Origin: JAPPHA01 sp965220985
GTDB lineage: Bacteria; Pseudomonadota; Alphaproteobacteria; Rhodobacterales; Rhodobacteraceae
Length of the DNA: 64,000 nt
NCBI GenBank assembly: GCA_965220985.1
Contig: OZ244854.1
Span: 434,001 to 498,000 of the forward strand
Direction of reading: 5' to 3'
Made by a program: the position numbers and the translations under genes. Under the pieces are notes generated by a model. That model was not told where the DNA came from, searched no databases, and was given only the letters and a program-made list of their open reading frames with translations. Below are positions 43,848 through 52,615 of this stretch, piece by piece. Positions within the stretch are counted from its first letter, which is position 1. Each line of letters begins with the position of its first letter.

Positions 43848-45359
43848 ATGTTCGACAATCTTTCCGAACGCATCAACAGCGTTTTCGGCAAGCTGACCAG
43901 CAAGGGCGTCCTGGGCGACGAGGATATCGACTCGGCGCTTCGGGAAGTCCGGGTCGCGCTTCTCGAAGCGGATGTCGCGCTTCCCGTCGTGCGCGGACTG
44001 ATTGCAGACGTGCGCGAGAAGGCCCGTGGCCAGAACGTCATCAGGTCCATCGCTCCGGGGCAGCAGGTCGTCAAGATCGTCCATGACGAACTCGTCAATG
44101 TCCTGACCGGGGGCGAGGAAGGCGAGGCGAGTCTGAGAATCGACAATCCGCCCGCGACCATCCTCGTCGTCGGACTGCAGGGATCGGGCAAGACGACAAC
44201 CACGGCCAAGCTGGGCAAGCGTCTCAAGGAGATCGACGGCAAACGGGTTCTGATGGCGTCACTCGACATCCGCCGTCCGGCTGCCATGGAACAGCTCGCG
44301 ATTCTCGGCAGGCAGGTCGAGGTGGACACGCTCCCGATCATCTCGGGCGAGGATGCGGTCCAGATCACCTCGCGGGCCGCCCAGCACGCCAAGCTCCACG
44401 GGTATGACGTGCTTCTGCTCGACACGGCCGGGCGCATTCATGCCGATGACGATCTCATGAACGAAGCCGAAGCTGTCCGCGACGCATCGAAACCGCGCGA
44501 GACCCTGCTGGTCGCCGACGGGCTGACCGGACAGGATGCCGTCAATGTTGCAACGGCCTTCGATTCCCGGATCGGGCTGAGCGGCGTCATTCTTACCCGC
44601 ATGGACGGCGACGGGCGTGGAGGCGCCGCGCTGTCCATGAAAGCCGTTACCGGCAAGCCGATCCTGTTCGTCGGCCTCGGCGAGCAGATGGATGCGCTCG
44701 AGGTCTTCCATCCCGAACGGGTCGCCGGGCGCATCCTGGGCATGGGCGACATCGTCACTCTCGTGGAAAAGGCCCAGGAGGGTGCCGAAAAACTGGCGGC
44801 GGAAAAACTGCTCAGGCGGCTTCGTCGCGGCCATCTCTCGATGAACGACATGTTGTCCTACTTCAACCAGCTTGATCGCCTCGGGGGAGTCATGTCGGTC
44901 GCGAACATGGTGCCCGGCGCCAAAAAATTGCTGGAAAAGCGAGGCAACTCGGACGGAATGGACAAGCAGACCGCGCGCAGCATCGCTCTCATTCGGTCGA
45001 TGACGCCGATCGAACGGGCCAATCCGACGCTCCTGAAAGCCAGCCGCAAGCGACGGATCGCAAAAGGCGCCGGTCTCGAGGTCAGCGACCTCAACCAGCT
45101 TCTCAAGATGCACAAGACACTGAACTCGACGGTCAAGACGATGGGGCGTCGGGGCATGCTCAAGGGAGCCATGGAAATGTTCTCCAAGTCCGGGAAACCC
45201 GGTGACGGAACGGACGGCGTGGCAGACGGGCCGGACATCGCCGGAATGCCGAACATGCCGATGCAAGGCGGATTGGCGGGATTTCCTGGCATGATGCCGC
45301 CACGATCGAGCCCGGGGATGCTGGCCGGCCGCGGTCGACGGCGTCGCAAGAAAAGATGA
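43848..45359 (+). CDS. ffh: Signal recognition particle protein Ffh
   Basis: The 503-residue GTPase has N, G and M domains. G-motifs are VGLQGSGKTTTTAKLGKRL (near residue 108), LLLDTAGRIHADDDLM and LTRMDGDGRGGAALS. The methionine-rich M domain, which binds signal peptides and 4.5S RNA, starts near residue 330 (GHLSMNDMLSYFNQLD, GGVMSVANMVPGAKKL). A long Gly/Met/Pro-rich tail ends in a basic cluster RGRRRRKKR. It targets membrane proteins to FtsY and the translocon. GGAG lies seven bases before the ATG at 43848. It opens the operon that runs to rpmE; its stop overlaps the next start. The 4.5S RNA gene was not seen here. Confidence 0.96.
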   Translation: MFDNLSERINSVFGKLTSKGVLGDEDIDSALREVRVALLEADVALPVVRGLIADVREKARGQNVIRSIAPGQQVVKIVHDELVNVLTGGEEGEASLRIDNPPATILVVGLQGSGKTTTTAKLGKRLKEIDGKRVLMASLDIRRPAAMEQLAILGRQVEVDTLPIISGEDAVQITSRAAQHAKLHGYDVLLLDTAGRIHADDDLMNEAEAVRDASKPRETLLVADGLTGQDAVNVATAFDSRIGLSGVILTRMDGDGRGGAALSMKAVTGKPILFVGLGEQMDALEVFHPERVAGRILGMGDIVTLVEKAQEGAEKLAAEKLLRRLRRGHLSMNDMLSYFNQLDRLGGVMSVANMVPGAKKLLEKRGNSDGMDKQTARSIALIRSMTPIERANPTLLKASRKRRIAKGAGLEVSDLNQLLKMHKTLNSTVKTMGRRGMLKGAMEMFSKSGKPGDGTDGVADGPDIAGMPNMPMQGGLAGFPGMMPPRSSPGMLAGRGRRRRKKR

Positions 45360-45916
45360 CGGACATTCACGTGCCAATGCGCGACATCGTCCCTCGTCCC
45401 GATGCCCTGGCACCGACACTGACGACGGGACGGCTGACCTTGCGCCCTCATCGCCTCGATGACTTTCCCACCTACGCAGATCTCTTGGCGTCGGAGCGAA
45501 GCCGTTTCATGGGCGGCCCGTACGACAGGCAGAACGCGTGGCTCTGGTTCTCTTCGGACATCGTGCAGTGGGGTTTCTACGGCCACGGCGGACTCGCGGT
45601 CGTGGACAATGCGTCCGGAGCCTGTGTCGGACAGGTGGTCTTGAACCGGTTGCCGCAATATCCAGAACGCGAACTCGGATGGATGGCTTACGAAGAGTTC
45701 GAAGGAAACGGCTTCATGACCGAAGCCGCGGCCCGCCTCAAGTCCTACGCATTCGCCACGCTCGGCTGGACAACGCTCGTGAGCTACGTCAGCCCCGAGA
45801 ACAGCCGCTCGATCGCACTTGCGAAACGCATCGGAGGTCGTGTCGACCCCGATGCAGAGCGTCCCGAGCCAGACGACCTCGTTTTTCGCTACAGCTTTGA
45901 GGAGTGCAACCCATGA
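45356..45916 (+). CDS. GNAT-family N-acetyltransferase (RimJ/RimL type)
   Basis: The 186-residue protein has the GNAT order LTTGRLTLRPHRLDDFPTYA (strand 1), LAVVDNASGACVGQVVL, ELGWMAYEEFEGNGFMTEAA (the acetyl-CoA pyrophosphate loop, with a GNGFMTE variant of Q/RxxGxG/A) and NSRSIALAKRIGG at the end. Family members acetylate protein N-termini or small amines. ATGA overlaps with ffh before it and chorismate mutase behind it indicate tight translational coupling. Its substrate is unknown. Confidence 0.85.
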   Translation: MTDIHVPMRDIVPRPDALAPTLTTGRLTLRPHRLDDFPTYADLLASERSRFMGGPYDRQNAWLWFSSDIVQWGFYGHGGLAVVDNASGACVGQVVLNRLPQYPERELGWMAYEEFEGNGFMTEAAARLKSYAFATLGWTTLVSYVSPENSRSIALAKRIGGRVDPDAERPEPDDLVFRYSFEECNP

Positions 45917-46206
45917 AGATGTCAACGGATGTCTTTCGCGCGCTCGAGTCCCACCGGGACAGCATCGATCGGCTTGACGCCATTCTGGTCTACACGCTCA
46001 GCGAGCGATTCAGGCAGACAAAACGCGTGGGCAAACTGAAGGCAGATCACGGACTTCCGCCGGCGGACCCCGAAAGGGAAGCTCGGCAGATCGGCAGGTT
46101 GAAGGAACTCTCGAAGGACGCGGGCCTCGATCCGGAATTCGCGACCAAGTTTCTGAGGTTCATCATCGAGGAAGTCATTCAACACCACCAGCAGTTCACG
46201 AAGTGA
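45913..46206 (+). CDS. Chorismate mutase (AroQ class)
   Basis: A 97-residue all-helical protein. The active-site residues are in ALESHRDSIDRLDAILVYTL (the Arg and Asp of helix 1), SERFRQTKRVGKLKADHGLP (Lys that binds the ether oxygen) and PEREARQIGRLKEL; the last helix KFLRFIIEEVIQHHQQF is typical. It converts chorismate to prephenate for Phe and Tyr. GAGGAG precedes the ATG at 45913 by eight bases, and the ATG overlaps the acetyltransferase stop. Chorismate mutase between ffh and rpsP is common in alphaproteobacteria. Confidence 0.9.
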   Translation: MKMSTDVFRALESHRDSIDRLDAILVYTLSERFRQTKRVGKLKADHGLPPADPEREARQIGRLKELSKDAGLDPEFATKFLRFIIEEVIQHHQQFTK

Positions 46207-46252
46207 CCACCATTTGGTGAAACATCAACGCCTTGACCAAGGAGAAAACGAC

Positions 46253-46621
46253 ATGGCGATGAAAATCCGACTTGCACGCGGCGGTTCGAAGAAACGTCCA
46301 TTCTATCGCATTGTTGCGGCCGATAGCCGCATGCCCCGCGATGGCCGTTTCATCGAGAAACTCGGCACCTACAATCCGTTGCTGCCCAAGGACAGCGACC
46401 AGCGCGTGTCGATGAATCTCGAGCGGATCCGCTACTGGCTCGACCAGGGCGCCACGCCAACCGACCGGATATCGCGCTTCCTCGAAGCCGCCGATGTCCT
46501 GGACGCGAAACAGCGCAGCAATCCGATCAAGGGACGGTTGCGAAAGAAGGCGCAGGAACGGGCGGACAGCGAGGCCGAAGCAAGCGCGAGCGAAACCGAA
46601 GCAAGTGCAGCCGATGCCTGA
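46253..46621 (+). CDS. rpsP: 30S ribosomal protein S16
   Basis: The 122-residue protein starts MAMKIRLARGGSKKRPFYRI and continues DSRMPRDGRFIEKLGTYNPL, the standard S16 sequence. Its last 30 residues are an Ala/Glu/Ser tail (EAEASASETEASAADA) that is not part of the conserved fold; such tails are frequent in this class. AAGGAG lies eight bases before the ATG. Confidence 0.97.
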   Translation: MAMKIRLARGGSKKRPFYRIVAADSRMPRDGRFIEKLGTYNPLLPKDSDQRVSMNLERIRYWLDQGATPTDRISRFLEAADVLDAKQRSNPIKGRLRKKAQERADSEAEASASETEASAADA

Positions 46622-46840
46622 ACCGGCGGCATCATGCGCACCTCATGTGCCGATGCACGCGCATTTTGACGGTTGCCCACGGCTCGGCGCGCGACACGCG
46701 TGCCTCGCGCGAGGCCCCGGCTCGATTGCGACACTCGGACACAAACCGTCATTCACCACGTTCGGACGCCGCTTCAGCGACGGGGGTGCGCACCTGGGGC
46801 GATGTCGCGCCATGCAGTTCACGGGTTCACGACCCATCCG
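46622..46840. other. Gap between rpsP and rimM
   Basis: 219 bases within the ribosomal operon. The rimM frame is open through most of it but shows no conserved residues. I see no separate gene. Confidence 0.3.
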
Positions 46841-47350
46841 ATGACGAGCGCCGACCTCGTCTGTCTCGGCCGGATTGTCGGCGCGCACGGCATCAGGGGC
46901 GAAGTCCGAATCGAGAGCTATTGCGAGGATCCGGCGGCGCTGGCGGATTACGGCCCGCTGGTGAATGCGGACGGCAGCGTACGCTTCATCATCAGGCTCA
47001 GGAAACCGTCCGGCCAAAGACAGATCGCAGCGATCGAAGGCATTGAGACACGTGATCAAGCAGAAGCCCTCGCGGGCACCCAACTCCATGTCGATCGGAG
47101 CCAGTTCCCCGAACTGGCCGAAGGCGAGCACTATGTTGCGGACCTCGTCGGTCTCGAGGCTGTTGACGCATCGCTGCGCCCGCTCGGGATCGTCACGGGC
47201 GTTCACAACCATGGAGCGGGCGACATCCTGGAGATTGCCCCGACAGACGGGGCAGAATCGTTTCTGTTGCCATTCACCCGCGACACGGTTCCGTCGATCG
47301 ATCACGATGCGCAGCGAATTGTCGTCGACCTTCCCGACGGGGTCCTGTGA
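46841..47350 (+). CDS. rimM: Ribosome maturation factor RimM
   Basis: A 169-residue protein with the N-terminal domain opening LVCLGRIVGAHGIRGEVRIE, the linker IEGIETRDQAEALAG, and the PRC-barrel domain HYVADLVGLEAVDASLRPLG ending ESFLLPFTRDTVPSID. It binds S19 and helps assemble the 30S head. I start it at ATG 46841, just before the conserved part; an in-frame ATG at 46802 is possible. It lies between rpsP and trmD as in most proteobacteria. Confidence 0.93.
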   Translation: MTSADLVCLGRIVGAHGIRGEVRIESYCEDPAALADYGPLVNADGSVRFIIRLRKPSGQRQIAAIEGIETRDQAEALAGTQLHVDRSQFPELAEGEHYVADLVGLEAVDASLRPLGIVTGVHNHGAGDILEIAPTDGAESFLLPFTRDTVPSIDHDAQRIVVDLPDGVL

Positions 47351-47473
47351 CCGCTGCCCCGATGCCGCCACCCACCCGTGGCCGGAAAAGGATATCGACG
47401 GCATGAGCCAGCTTCCGCCATTTCGATGTCCACCAATGCCAGGCCGGGCCGGCGGGAAAAGGTGTATCTGAAC

Positions 47474-48208
47474 ATGCCACCGGAGCTTCCTGCACCAACC
47501 GCCTGGACCGCGCGCGTGATCACGCTCACGCCGGAGGCATTCCCCGGCCTGCTCGCGGGTTCGCTCATCGGAACCGCGCTCGAAAAAGGACTCTGGGACC
47601 TGCAGACGATCGATCTGCGCGAGTTCGGAATCGGTCGGCATCGCTCTGTGGATGACACTCCGGCGGGCGGGGGTGCCGGCATGGTTCTTCGTCCCGATGT
47701 CGTCGCTGCCGCGCTCGATCATGCCAGCTCGAACACGCCCGCAGATCGAAACGAGTGGCCGGTGATATGCCTCTCGCCGAGAGGAGAGGTGTTCGATCAG
47801 AAAGTCGCGCGACGGTGGTCGCAGGCACGCGGGGTCACGCTGCTGTGCGGCCGATTCGAAGGCGTCGACGAGCGCGTCATCGAGGCATGCGATCTCGAAG
47901 AAATCTCGATCGGCGACTTCGTTCTGTCGTGCGGAGAAGTTGCAGCCCAGGCCTTGATCGATGCAACGGTTCGCCTTATACCGCACGTCCTTGGAAATCC
48001 CGACTCGATCGAAGAGGAATCATTTGCCGCCGGATTGCTGGAGTACCCGCAGTACACGCGGCCGGCGAACTGGCGAAATCGCGACATTCCGGAGGTCCTG
48101 CTCTCGGGACACCACGCCGAGATCGCCAAATGGCGTCGCACCAGATCGAAAGAGCTGACGCGAACGCGGCGACCGGATCTGCTCAGGGGGCGGTCCGATT
48201 CGAGATGA
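47474..48208 (+). CDS. trmD: tRNA (guanine-37-N1)-methyltransferase
   Basis: The 244-residue protein has the SPOUT knot motifs of TrmD: RSVDDTPAGGGAGMVLRPDV, LLCGRFEGVDERVIEAC and SIGDFVLSCGEVAAQALID, followed by NPDSIEEESF and the C-terminal LLEYPQYTRPANW. It methylates G37 of tRNAs that read CNN and prevents frameshifts. The start ATG 47474 has AAAAGG about eleven bases upstream; upstream ATGs at 47378 and 47426 would add unconserved residues. The gap to rimM is 123 bases. Confidence 0.95.
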   Translation: MPPELPAPTAWTARVITLTPEAFPGLLAGSLIGTALEKGLWDLQTIDLREFGIGRHRSVDDTPAGGGAGMVLRPDVVAAALDHASSNTPADRNEWPVICLSPRGEVFDQKVARRWSQARGVTLLCGRFEGVDERVIEACDLEEISIGDFVLSCGEVAAQALIDATVRLIPHVLGNPDSIEEESFAAGLLEYPQYTRPANWRNRDIPEVLLSGHHAEIAKWRRTRSKELTRTRRPDLLRGRSDSR

Positions 48209-48315
48209 ACATGACCCGACAGTATCGGGTTTGAAGTGGTCGGAACGGATCGAACCGACCGGAACGAGGCTGTCAACATCCGTGGGCATTGACCCGCGAC
48301 CGCGAGGACAACGAC

Positions 48316-48714
48316 ATGAACATGATTGAACAACTCGAGGCCGCCCAGGTCCGCGACCTTGCCAACCGAATTCCGGACTTCAAGGCCGGAGACTCGATTC
48401 GCGTCGGCTACAAGATCGTGGAAGGAACCCGGGCGCGCGTGCAGAACTACGAAGGCGTCTGCATTTCACGAAAAGGCGGCGACGGGATCGGTGCATCATT
48501 CACCGTGCGCAAGATGTCGTTCGGCGAAGGCGTCGAAAGGATGTTCCCGCTTCACTCGACGAACATCGAGAGCATCACCGTCATTCGCCGAGGGCGGGTG
48601 CGGCGTGCCAAGCTCTACTACCTGCGCTCGCGACGCGGCAAGTCCGCTCGCATCGCCGAAAAGACCAACTATCGGCCGAAATCCGAAAAGAAGACGGAGG
48701 AACAGGACTCATGA
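48316..48714 (+). CDS. rplS: 50S ribosomal protein L19
   Basis: The 132-residue protein starts MIEQLEAAQVRDLANRIPDF after a short Met-Asn leader and has FKAGDSIRVGYKIVEGTRAR, then VQNYEGVCISRKG and RRGRVRRAKLYYLRSRRGKS, all standard for L19. A charged tail SEKKTEEQDS follows the conserved part. GAGG precedes the ATG by about seven bases. Its stop overlaps the rpmE start. Confidence 0.97.
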   Translation: MNMIEQLEAAQVRDLANRIPDFKAGDSIRVGYKIVEGTRARVQNYEGVCISRKGGDGIGASFTVRKMSFGEGVERMFPLHSTNIESITVIRRGRVRRAKLYYLRSRRGKSARIAEKTNYRPKSEKKTEEQDS

Positions 48715-48932
48715 AGAAGGGCCTGCATCCTGACTATCACAAGATCGAAGTCAAGCTGCTGGACGGGACCACCTACGAGACCCGTTCGACATACGGAGCA
48801 GAAGGCGACACGCTGACTCTCGAGATCGATCCATCGGCCCATCCGGCGTGGACGGGCGGCGGTTTGAAACTCGTCGACTCGGGTGGCCGGGTCTCGCGGT
48901 TCAAGAAGAAATACGAAGGTCTCGGCTTCTGA
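48711..48932 (+). CDS. rpmE: 50S ribosomal protein L31, zinc-free form
   Basis: A 73-residue L31: MKKGLHPDYHKIEVKLLDGT, then FETRSTYG-like YETRSTYG and the C-terminal DSGGRVSRFKKKYEGLGF. None of the four zinc-ligand cysteines of the C+ form is present, so this is the zinc-independent (C-) type usual in alphaproteobacteria. Its ATG overlaps the rplS stop (ATGA), and the operon from ffh ends here. Confidence 0.95.
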   Translation: MKKGLHPDYHKIEVKLLDGTTYETRSTYGAEGDTLTLEIDPSAHPAWTGGGLKLVDSGGRVSRFKKKYEGLGF

Positions 48933-48946
48933 TCCTGCCAGTCGCC

Positions 48947-48964
48947 AGCGCGCCCGCGCGCGCT
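48947..48964 (+). terminator. Hairpin behind rpmE
   Basis: AGCGCGC/GCGCGCT with loop CCGC, seven pairs, starts 15 bases after the rpmE stop. No T-tract follows, so it may act with Rho or as mRNA end protection. Confidence 0.45.
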
Positions 48965-49126
48965 GCCTTGAGAATCTTCCCGCACGCTCAAACGACTTCG
49001 CGCTGACCGCTGGAAACGACGGTCACGACGAAGAGCGGCGTGATCTCCATCACCTCCTGACCGCAGATCGACCGAAGCGGACGCGACGGCTGAATGCCGC
49101 GGCCCGTGCCGGCGATCGCGCGGATT

Positions 49127-50536
49127 TCACGAAGTCTGTGAAAGAATGACGGCTTCGCAGTACTCGTTCTCGGCCCGCAACCGCGTGCAGGCGGTGTTCG
49201 CCTCGGCTTCGCTCAGCCGGCTGAAACTCGCCCTGAAACGCTCCGCTCCCCGGTGGGTGACGAGATCGACATTGCGGTCGATGCCCTTCCCCGAACTCGG
49301 GATTCGCAGCGCAACCGACATGAGGTGCTTGTCCGCCTCGTAGGTGTTCCAGAAATACCCAACCACCACGCTCCACTCGCGCGGGCCGCCGTCACGTGAG
49401 CGGACCACGACCCGCGACTGGCGATAGTCCTCGCGCACCCGGTCGGGTCTCGGGGGCGGAAATCCGATGACGACCGTCGTCAGCGAAGCCGCCGAGGGTT
49501 CGGGGTTGACGACGCCAACATCGGCAGCGCCCTGGGCTTCGACCGTCTCGACCGACTCCAGAACCGCAACCTGGACGGCGTCGTCGATCGCGTCGTGTCC
49601 GGTCTGTTCGGCAAATTCGCGAGCCAGCCACTGGGGTCGCCCAGGAGGGACCACCCCCGCGCGGTTCTTGGCCAGCGCCGTTCCGCTCTGTTCGTTCCAG
49701 ACAATGGCGGGCAGCCGCGCGACCTGCGCGTGCTTGGGCGAGCGGTCAAATCCCATCTGAAGGAGTTCCGCGACCCGGTTGTCGCGACGCTTCGCGGACT
49801 TGCCGCCGAAGACCGTCGCGATGACCCGCTTGTCGCCCTTGTGGGCAGACGCGACGAGGTTGAAGCCGGCAGCTCGCGTGTAGCCGGTCTTGATCCCGTC
49901 GGCTCCTGCAAATGACGACAGCAGTCTGCGGTTGGTGTTCCTGACGGTGGCAATGCCCGCATCAATGGTTCGGCGGGAGAACAGATGGTAGTATTCGGGG
50001 AAGTCGTAGATCATCCTGCGACCTAGAATCGTCATGTCCCGTGCACTCGAAAGGTGCCCGCTCTGCGTCAGGCCGTGGGCGTTCTTGAAGGTCGTCTTGC
50101 TCATGCCCATCTGCCGGGCCGTGGCGGTCATCCTGCGGGCAAACGCCGCTTCGCTGCCGGAGATCGCCTCTCCGAGCGCTGTCGCGGCGTCGTTTGCCGA
50201 TCTGATCGCAGCCGCCCGGATCAGGTGTCTGATGGATATTCGCTGTCCGCGTTTCAGTCCGATCTTCGACGGCGGTTCGCTCGCCGCGTGTCGCGAGACC
50301 CTGACCTTGGTGTCGAGACCGATCTCGCCGCTCTCGACTGCCTGAAACACCACGTAGAGCGTCATCATCTTGGTCAGCGATGCAGGATGAAGCTTGGTGT
50401 CGGCGTTTCGCGAATGCAGCACCTTGCCGGTCCGTGCATCCATGACCATTGCCGCATATGGTGCCGCGGCGACAGAGAGCGCCGAGAGAAATACGCAAAC
50501 CGCGGCCCAAGCCGCCAATCGTGTCACAGTGTTCAT
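49127..50536 (-). CDS. D-alanyl-D-alanine carboxypeptidase (PBP5/6 type) with SPOR domain
   Basis: The 469-residue protein has a signal peptide (LAAWAAVCVFLSALSVAAA) and the peptidase S11 motifs: SLTK (Ser 53 is the nucleophile), SAN in AAIRSANDAATALGE, and KTG in DGIKTGYTRAAGFNLVAS. A linker follows, and then a C-terminal SPOR domain (about the last 80 residues: REWSVVVGYFWNTYEADKHL) that binds denuded glycan at the division site. It trims pentapeptide side chains of peptidoglycan. I start at ATG 50536, next to an AGGGAG, with the signal peptide directly after it. Confidence 0.92.
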   Translation of the reverse strand: MNTVTRLAAWAAVCVFLSALSVAAAPYAAMVMDARTGKVLHSRNADTKLHPASLTKMMTLYVVFQAVESGEIGLDTKVRVSRHAASEPPSKIGLKRGQRISIRHLIRAAAIRSANDAATALGEAISGSEAAFARRMTATARQMGMSKTTFKNAHGLTQSGHLSSARDMTILGRRMIYDFPEYYHLFSRRTIDAGIATVRNTNRRLLSSFAGADGIKTGYTRAAGFNLVASAHKGDKRVIATVFGGKSAKRRDNRVAELLQMGFDRSPKHAQVARLPAIVWNEQSGTALAKNRAGVVPPGRPQWLAREFAEQTGHDAIDDAVQVAVLESVETVEAQGAADVGVVNPEPSAASLTTVVIGFPPPRPDRVREDYRQSRVVVRSRDGGPREWSVVVGYFWNTYEADKHLMSVALRIPSSGKGIDRNVDLVTHRGAERFRASFSRLSEAEANTACTRLRAENEYCEAVILSQTS

Positions 50537-51173
50537 GACTCCCTGCTCACTTGCCTCAAACCGCTCATCATTTTTGCCACTTTCCATGGTCTTGGGTTCT
50601 AGTTAGCACGAGTCAGCCATCTGTAAAGCAAGCCATCAACCGTTTTTTTCATCAATGTCGGGTCTTTTTTGAATCACGCGAGGCGATATGACGACCATGC
50701 TTGCCGATGACCACGAGTCAATGTGGAATCTTCGAAGGCACCCACAACATGACGTGTCTCAACCGGTCTTTTGCCCAATTCTTCATATTTCTGGTGCAAT
50801 TGGCAGCGATTCGTCGCCCGGCGGCGGAGAATCACGGAAAAACCCGAACAATTCAGAAACATTCTCGGCTGCCGGCGGTGATCCGGTCACTCCGTGACCC
50901 GGAAGTCGCGGATTGCGGAATCGTCAATGAACCGCCTCGCTCGCGCGCTGGCGACAGGATCGGCTCAAGTCGAAGCCCTCGCGACGCCGATCCGAAACCC
51001 GAATTTCGCCCGCGTCCCGACAGGCACGAAGGCCGAATCTCTCGCCCGGGAGCTGATCGGTCGGAACCAGGCCCGGCGGCCACGGAATGCCGAGTTTTTC
51101 GTGCTGCCGGCAGTCACTTCCCGCATGCCAGGTCTTGACATTTTCGACGGGATTTTGATGTTGATCCGACCCC
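50537..51173. other. Divergent intergenic region between the carboxypeptidase gene and clpS
   Basis: About 640 bases. T-rich stretches near 50640-50670 suit a promoter region. Open frames exist but none has a ribosome binding site or a known fold. No RNA gene or repeat was seen. Confidence 0.35.
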
Positions 51174-51542
51174 ATGAACTCGAGGATCCTGCCCGTCATG
51201 GCGACTCCATTGAAACACGTTCCATCGGCAAGTCAGGACCAGGAACCGGACACCGGTGTCCTGACCGACGTCAAGCCGAAGACCGAGCGCCCCCCGCTCT
51301 ACAAGGTCTTGCTGATCAACGACGATTACACGCCGATGGATTTCGTGGTCCATGTTCTCGAGATGATCTTCGGCATGGACTACCCGCGCGCCGTTGCGAT
51401 CATGCTTGCGGTTCATCAGACCGGGCACGCGGTCATCGGGGTTTTTTCGCGAGAGATTGCGGAGACCAAGGTGTCACAGGTCATGGACTACGCCCGGCAA
51501 CACGGCCATCCCTTGCAATGCACCATGGAGAAGGACCAATAG
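51174..51542 (+). CDS. clpS: ATP-dependent Clp protease adaptor ClpS
   Basis: The 122-residue adaptor has the conserved core PLYKVLLINDDYTPMDFVVH, with the N-degron pocket residues (NDDYTPMDFV), then AVAIMLAVHQTGHAVIGVFS and EIAETKVSQVMDYARQHGHP. It hands substrates with bulky N-terminal residues to ClpAP; clpA is not in this window. The first 35 residues are a variable arm that enters ClpA. ATG 51198 is an alternative start; neither has a strong ribosome binding site. Confidence 0.95.
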   Translation: MNSRILPVMATPLKHVPSASQDQEPDTGVLTDVKPKTERPPLYKVLLINDDYTPMDFVVHVLEMIFGMDYPRAVAIMLAVHQTGHAVIGVFSREIAETKVSQVMDYARQHGHPLQCTMEKDQ

Positions 51543-51567
51543 GCGACGGACCCGGCTGCTGGACCGC

Positions 51568-52572
51568 ATGAACATGCGCGATCGCCTTGGTCTCGCCTTC
51601 GAGAGCGGACAGGTCCAGGTTCCTTCCGGCGGGTCAATCGTCGTCTGGAACGCGACCCCCCGACCCTTCTACCAGTCCCTTTCCCCGGATCGTGTCCTGT
51701 TCGTTCTGGGCGACTGGCAGCGAAGCCTGAGCCTTGTCCGGGAGGGGTTTCGCACGGCCTCGACACATTCCGAATCGTGCTCGCTGGCGATCGTCGAAAT
51801 CGGACGATCGCGAAAAGCGACGCTCGGTCAGGTCGGAGCCGCCTATTGCAGTCTCGAGACCGGCGGCACGCTGGTTGTCGACGGACATCGCGAGTTGGGG
51901 ATCGATGGCATCCTGCGTCAGCTGCGCAAGGCTCATGGCATCGACGGCGCGATCTCGAAGTTTCATGGTCGCGTGTTCTGGCTGACCCGAAAGGAAGAGA
52001 CCCCTGCCATCTTTCTGGAGTGGAAGGCTCTGCTCGATCCCGCGCGGAACCGCGACGGATTCTTCACCACGCCGACGCTGTTCAGTTCCGACGGCATCGA
52101 CCCCGGTTCCGCTTGTCTTGCTGTCTCCCTGCCCGATCTTCGGGGCCATGGCGCCGATTTCGGCGCGGGGTGGGGTTGGCTTACCTTGCAGGCGCTCGCA
52201 TCCAATCCCGACATCGCCAGCATGACGCTCATCGACTGCGAGGCGGACGCCATCCGATGCGCGCGGCTGAACGTGAGCGACCCGCGCGCCAGATTCATGT
52301 GGGGCGATGTCCTGACATGCGAATTCGAGCGGAAATTCGACTTTGTCTTGATGAACCCGCCGTTTCACCGGACCAACAGGCCGGAACCCGGTCTCGGCCA
52401 CGATTTCATCCGTCGCGCGGCCTCGGCCCTGCATCCTTCGGGCACGCTCGATCTCGTGGCCAACCGTTTTCTGGCCTACGAGAAGGTGGTGGAATCTTCC
52501 TTCCGCTCATGGCGGGTCGTGGGCGAGGCCAACGGTTTCAAGGCGATCCGGGCGCGCAATCCGAGGACTTGA
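51568..52572 (+). CDS. Class-I SAM methyltransferase, RsmC-like (16S rRNA G1207)
   Basis: A 334-residue protein. The C-terminal half holds the methyltransferase: ADFGAGWGWLTLQALASNPD is motif I, SMTLIDCEADAIRCARLNV motif II, and FDFVLMNPPFHRTNRPEPGL carries the NPPF catalytic motif of N2-guanine methyltransferases. The N-terminal half is a degenerate duplicate, as in RsmC. This points to m2G formation at position 1207 of 16S rRNA, though RlmG-type enzymes share the motifs. It follows clpS after 25 bases. Confidence 0.82.
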   Translation: MNMRDRLGLAFESGQVQVPSGGSIVVWNATPRPFYQSLSPDRVLFVLGDWQRSLSLVREGFRTASTHSESCSLAIVEIGRSRKATLGQVGAAYCSLETGGTLVVDGHRELGIDGILRQLRKAHGIDGAISKFHGRVFWLTRKEETPAIFLEWKALLDPARNRDGFFTTPTLFSSDGIDPGSACLAVSLPDLRGHGADFGAGWGWLTLQALASNPDIASMTLIDCEADAIRCARLNVSDPRARFMWGDVLTCEFERKFDFVLMNPPFHRTNRPEPGLGHDFIRRAASALHPSGTLDLVANRFLAYEKVVESSFRSWRVVGEANGFKAIRARNPRT

Positions 52573-52615
52573 GCGGACAGTTGTCCGGACTGTTGTCTCA
52601 GAATCATTCGAAGCA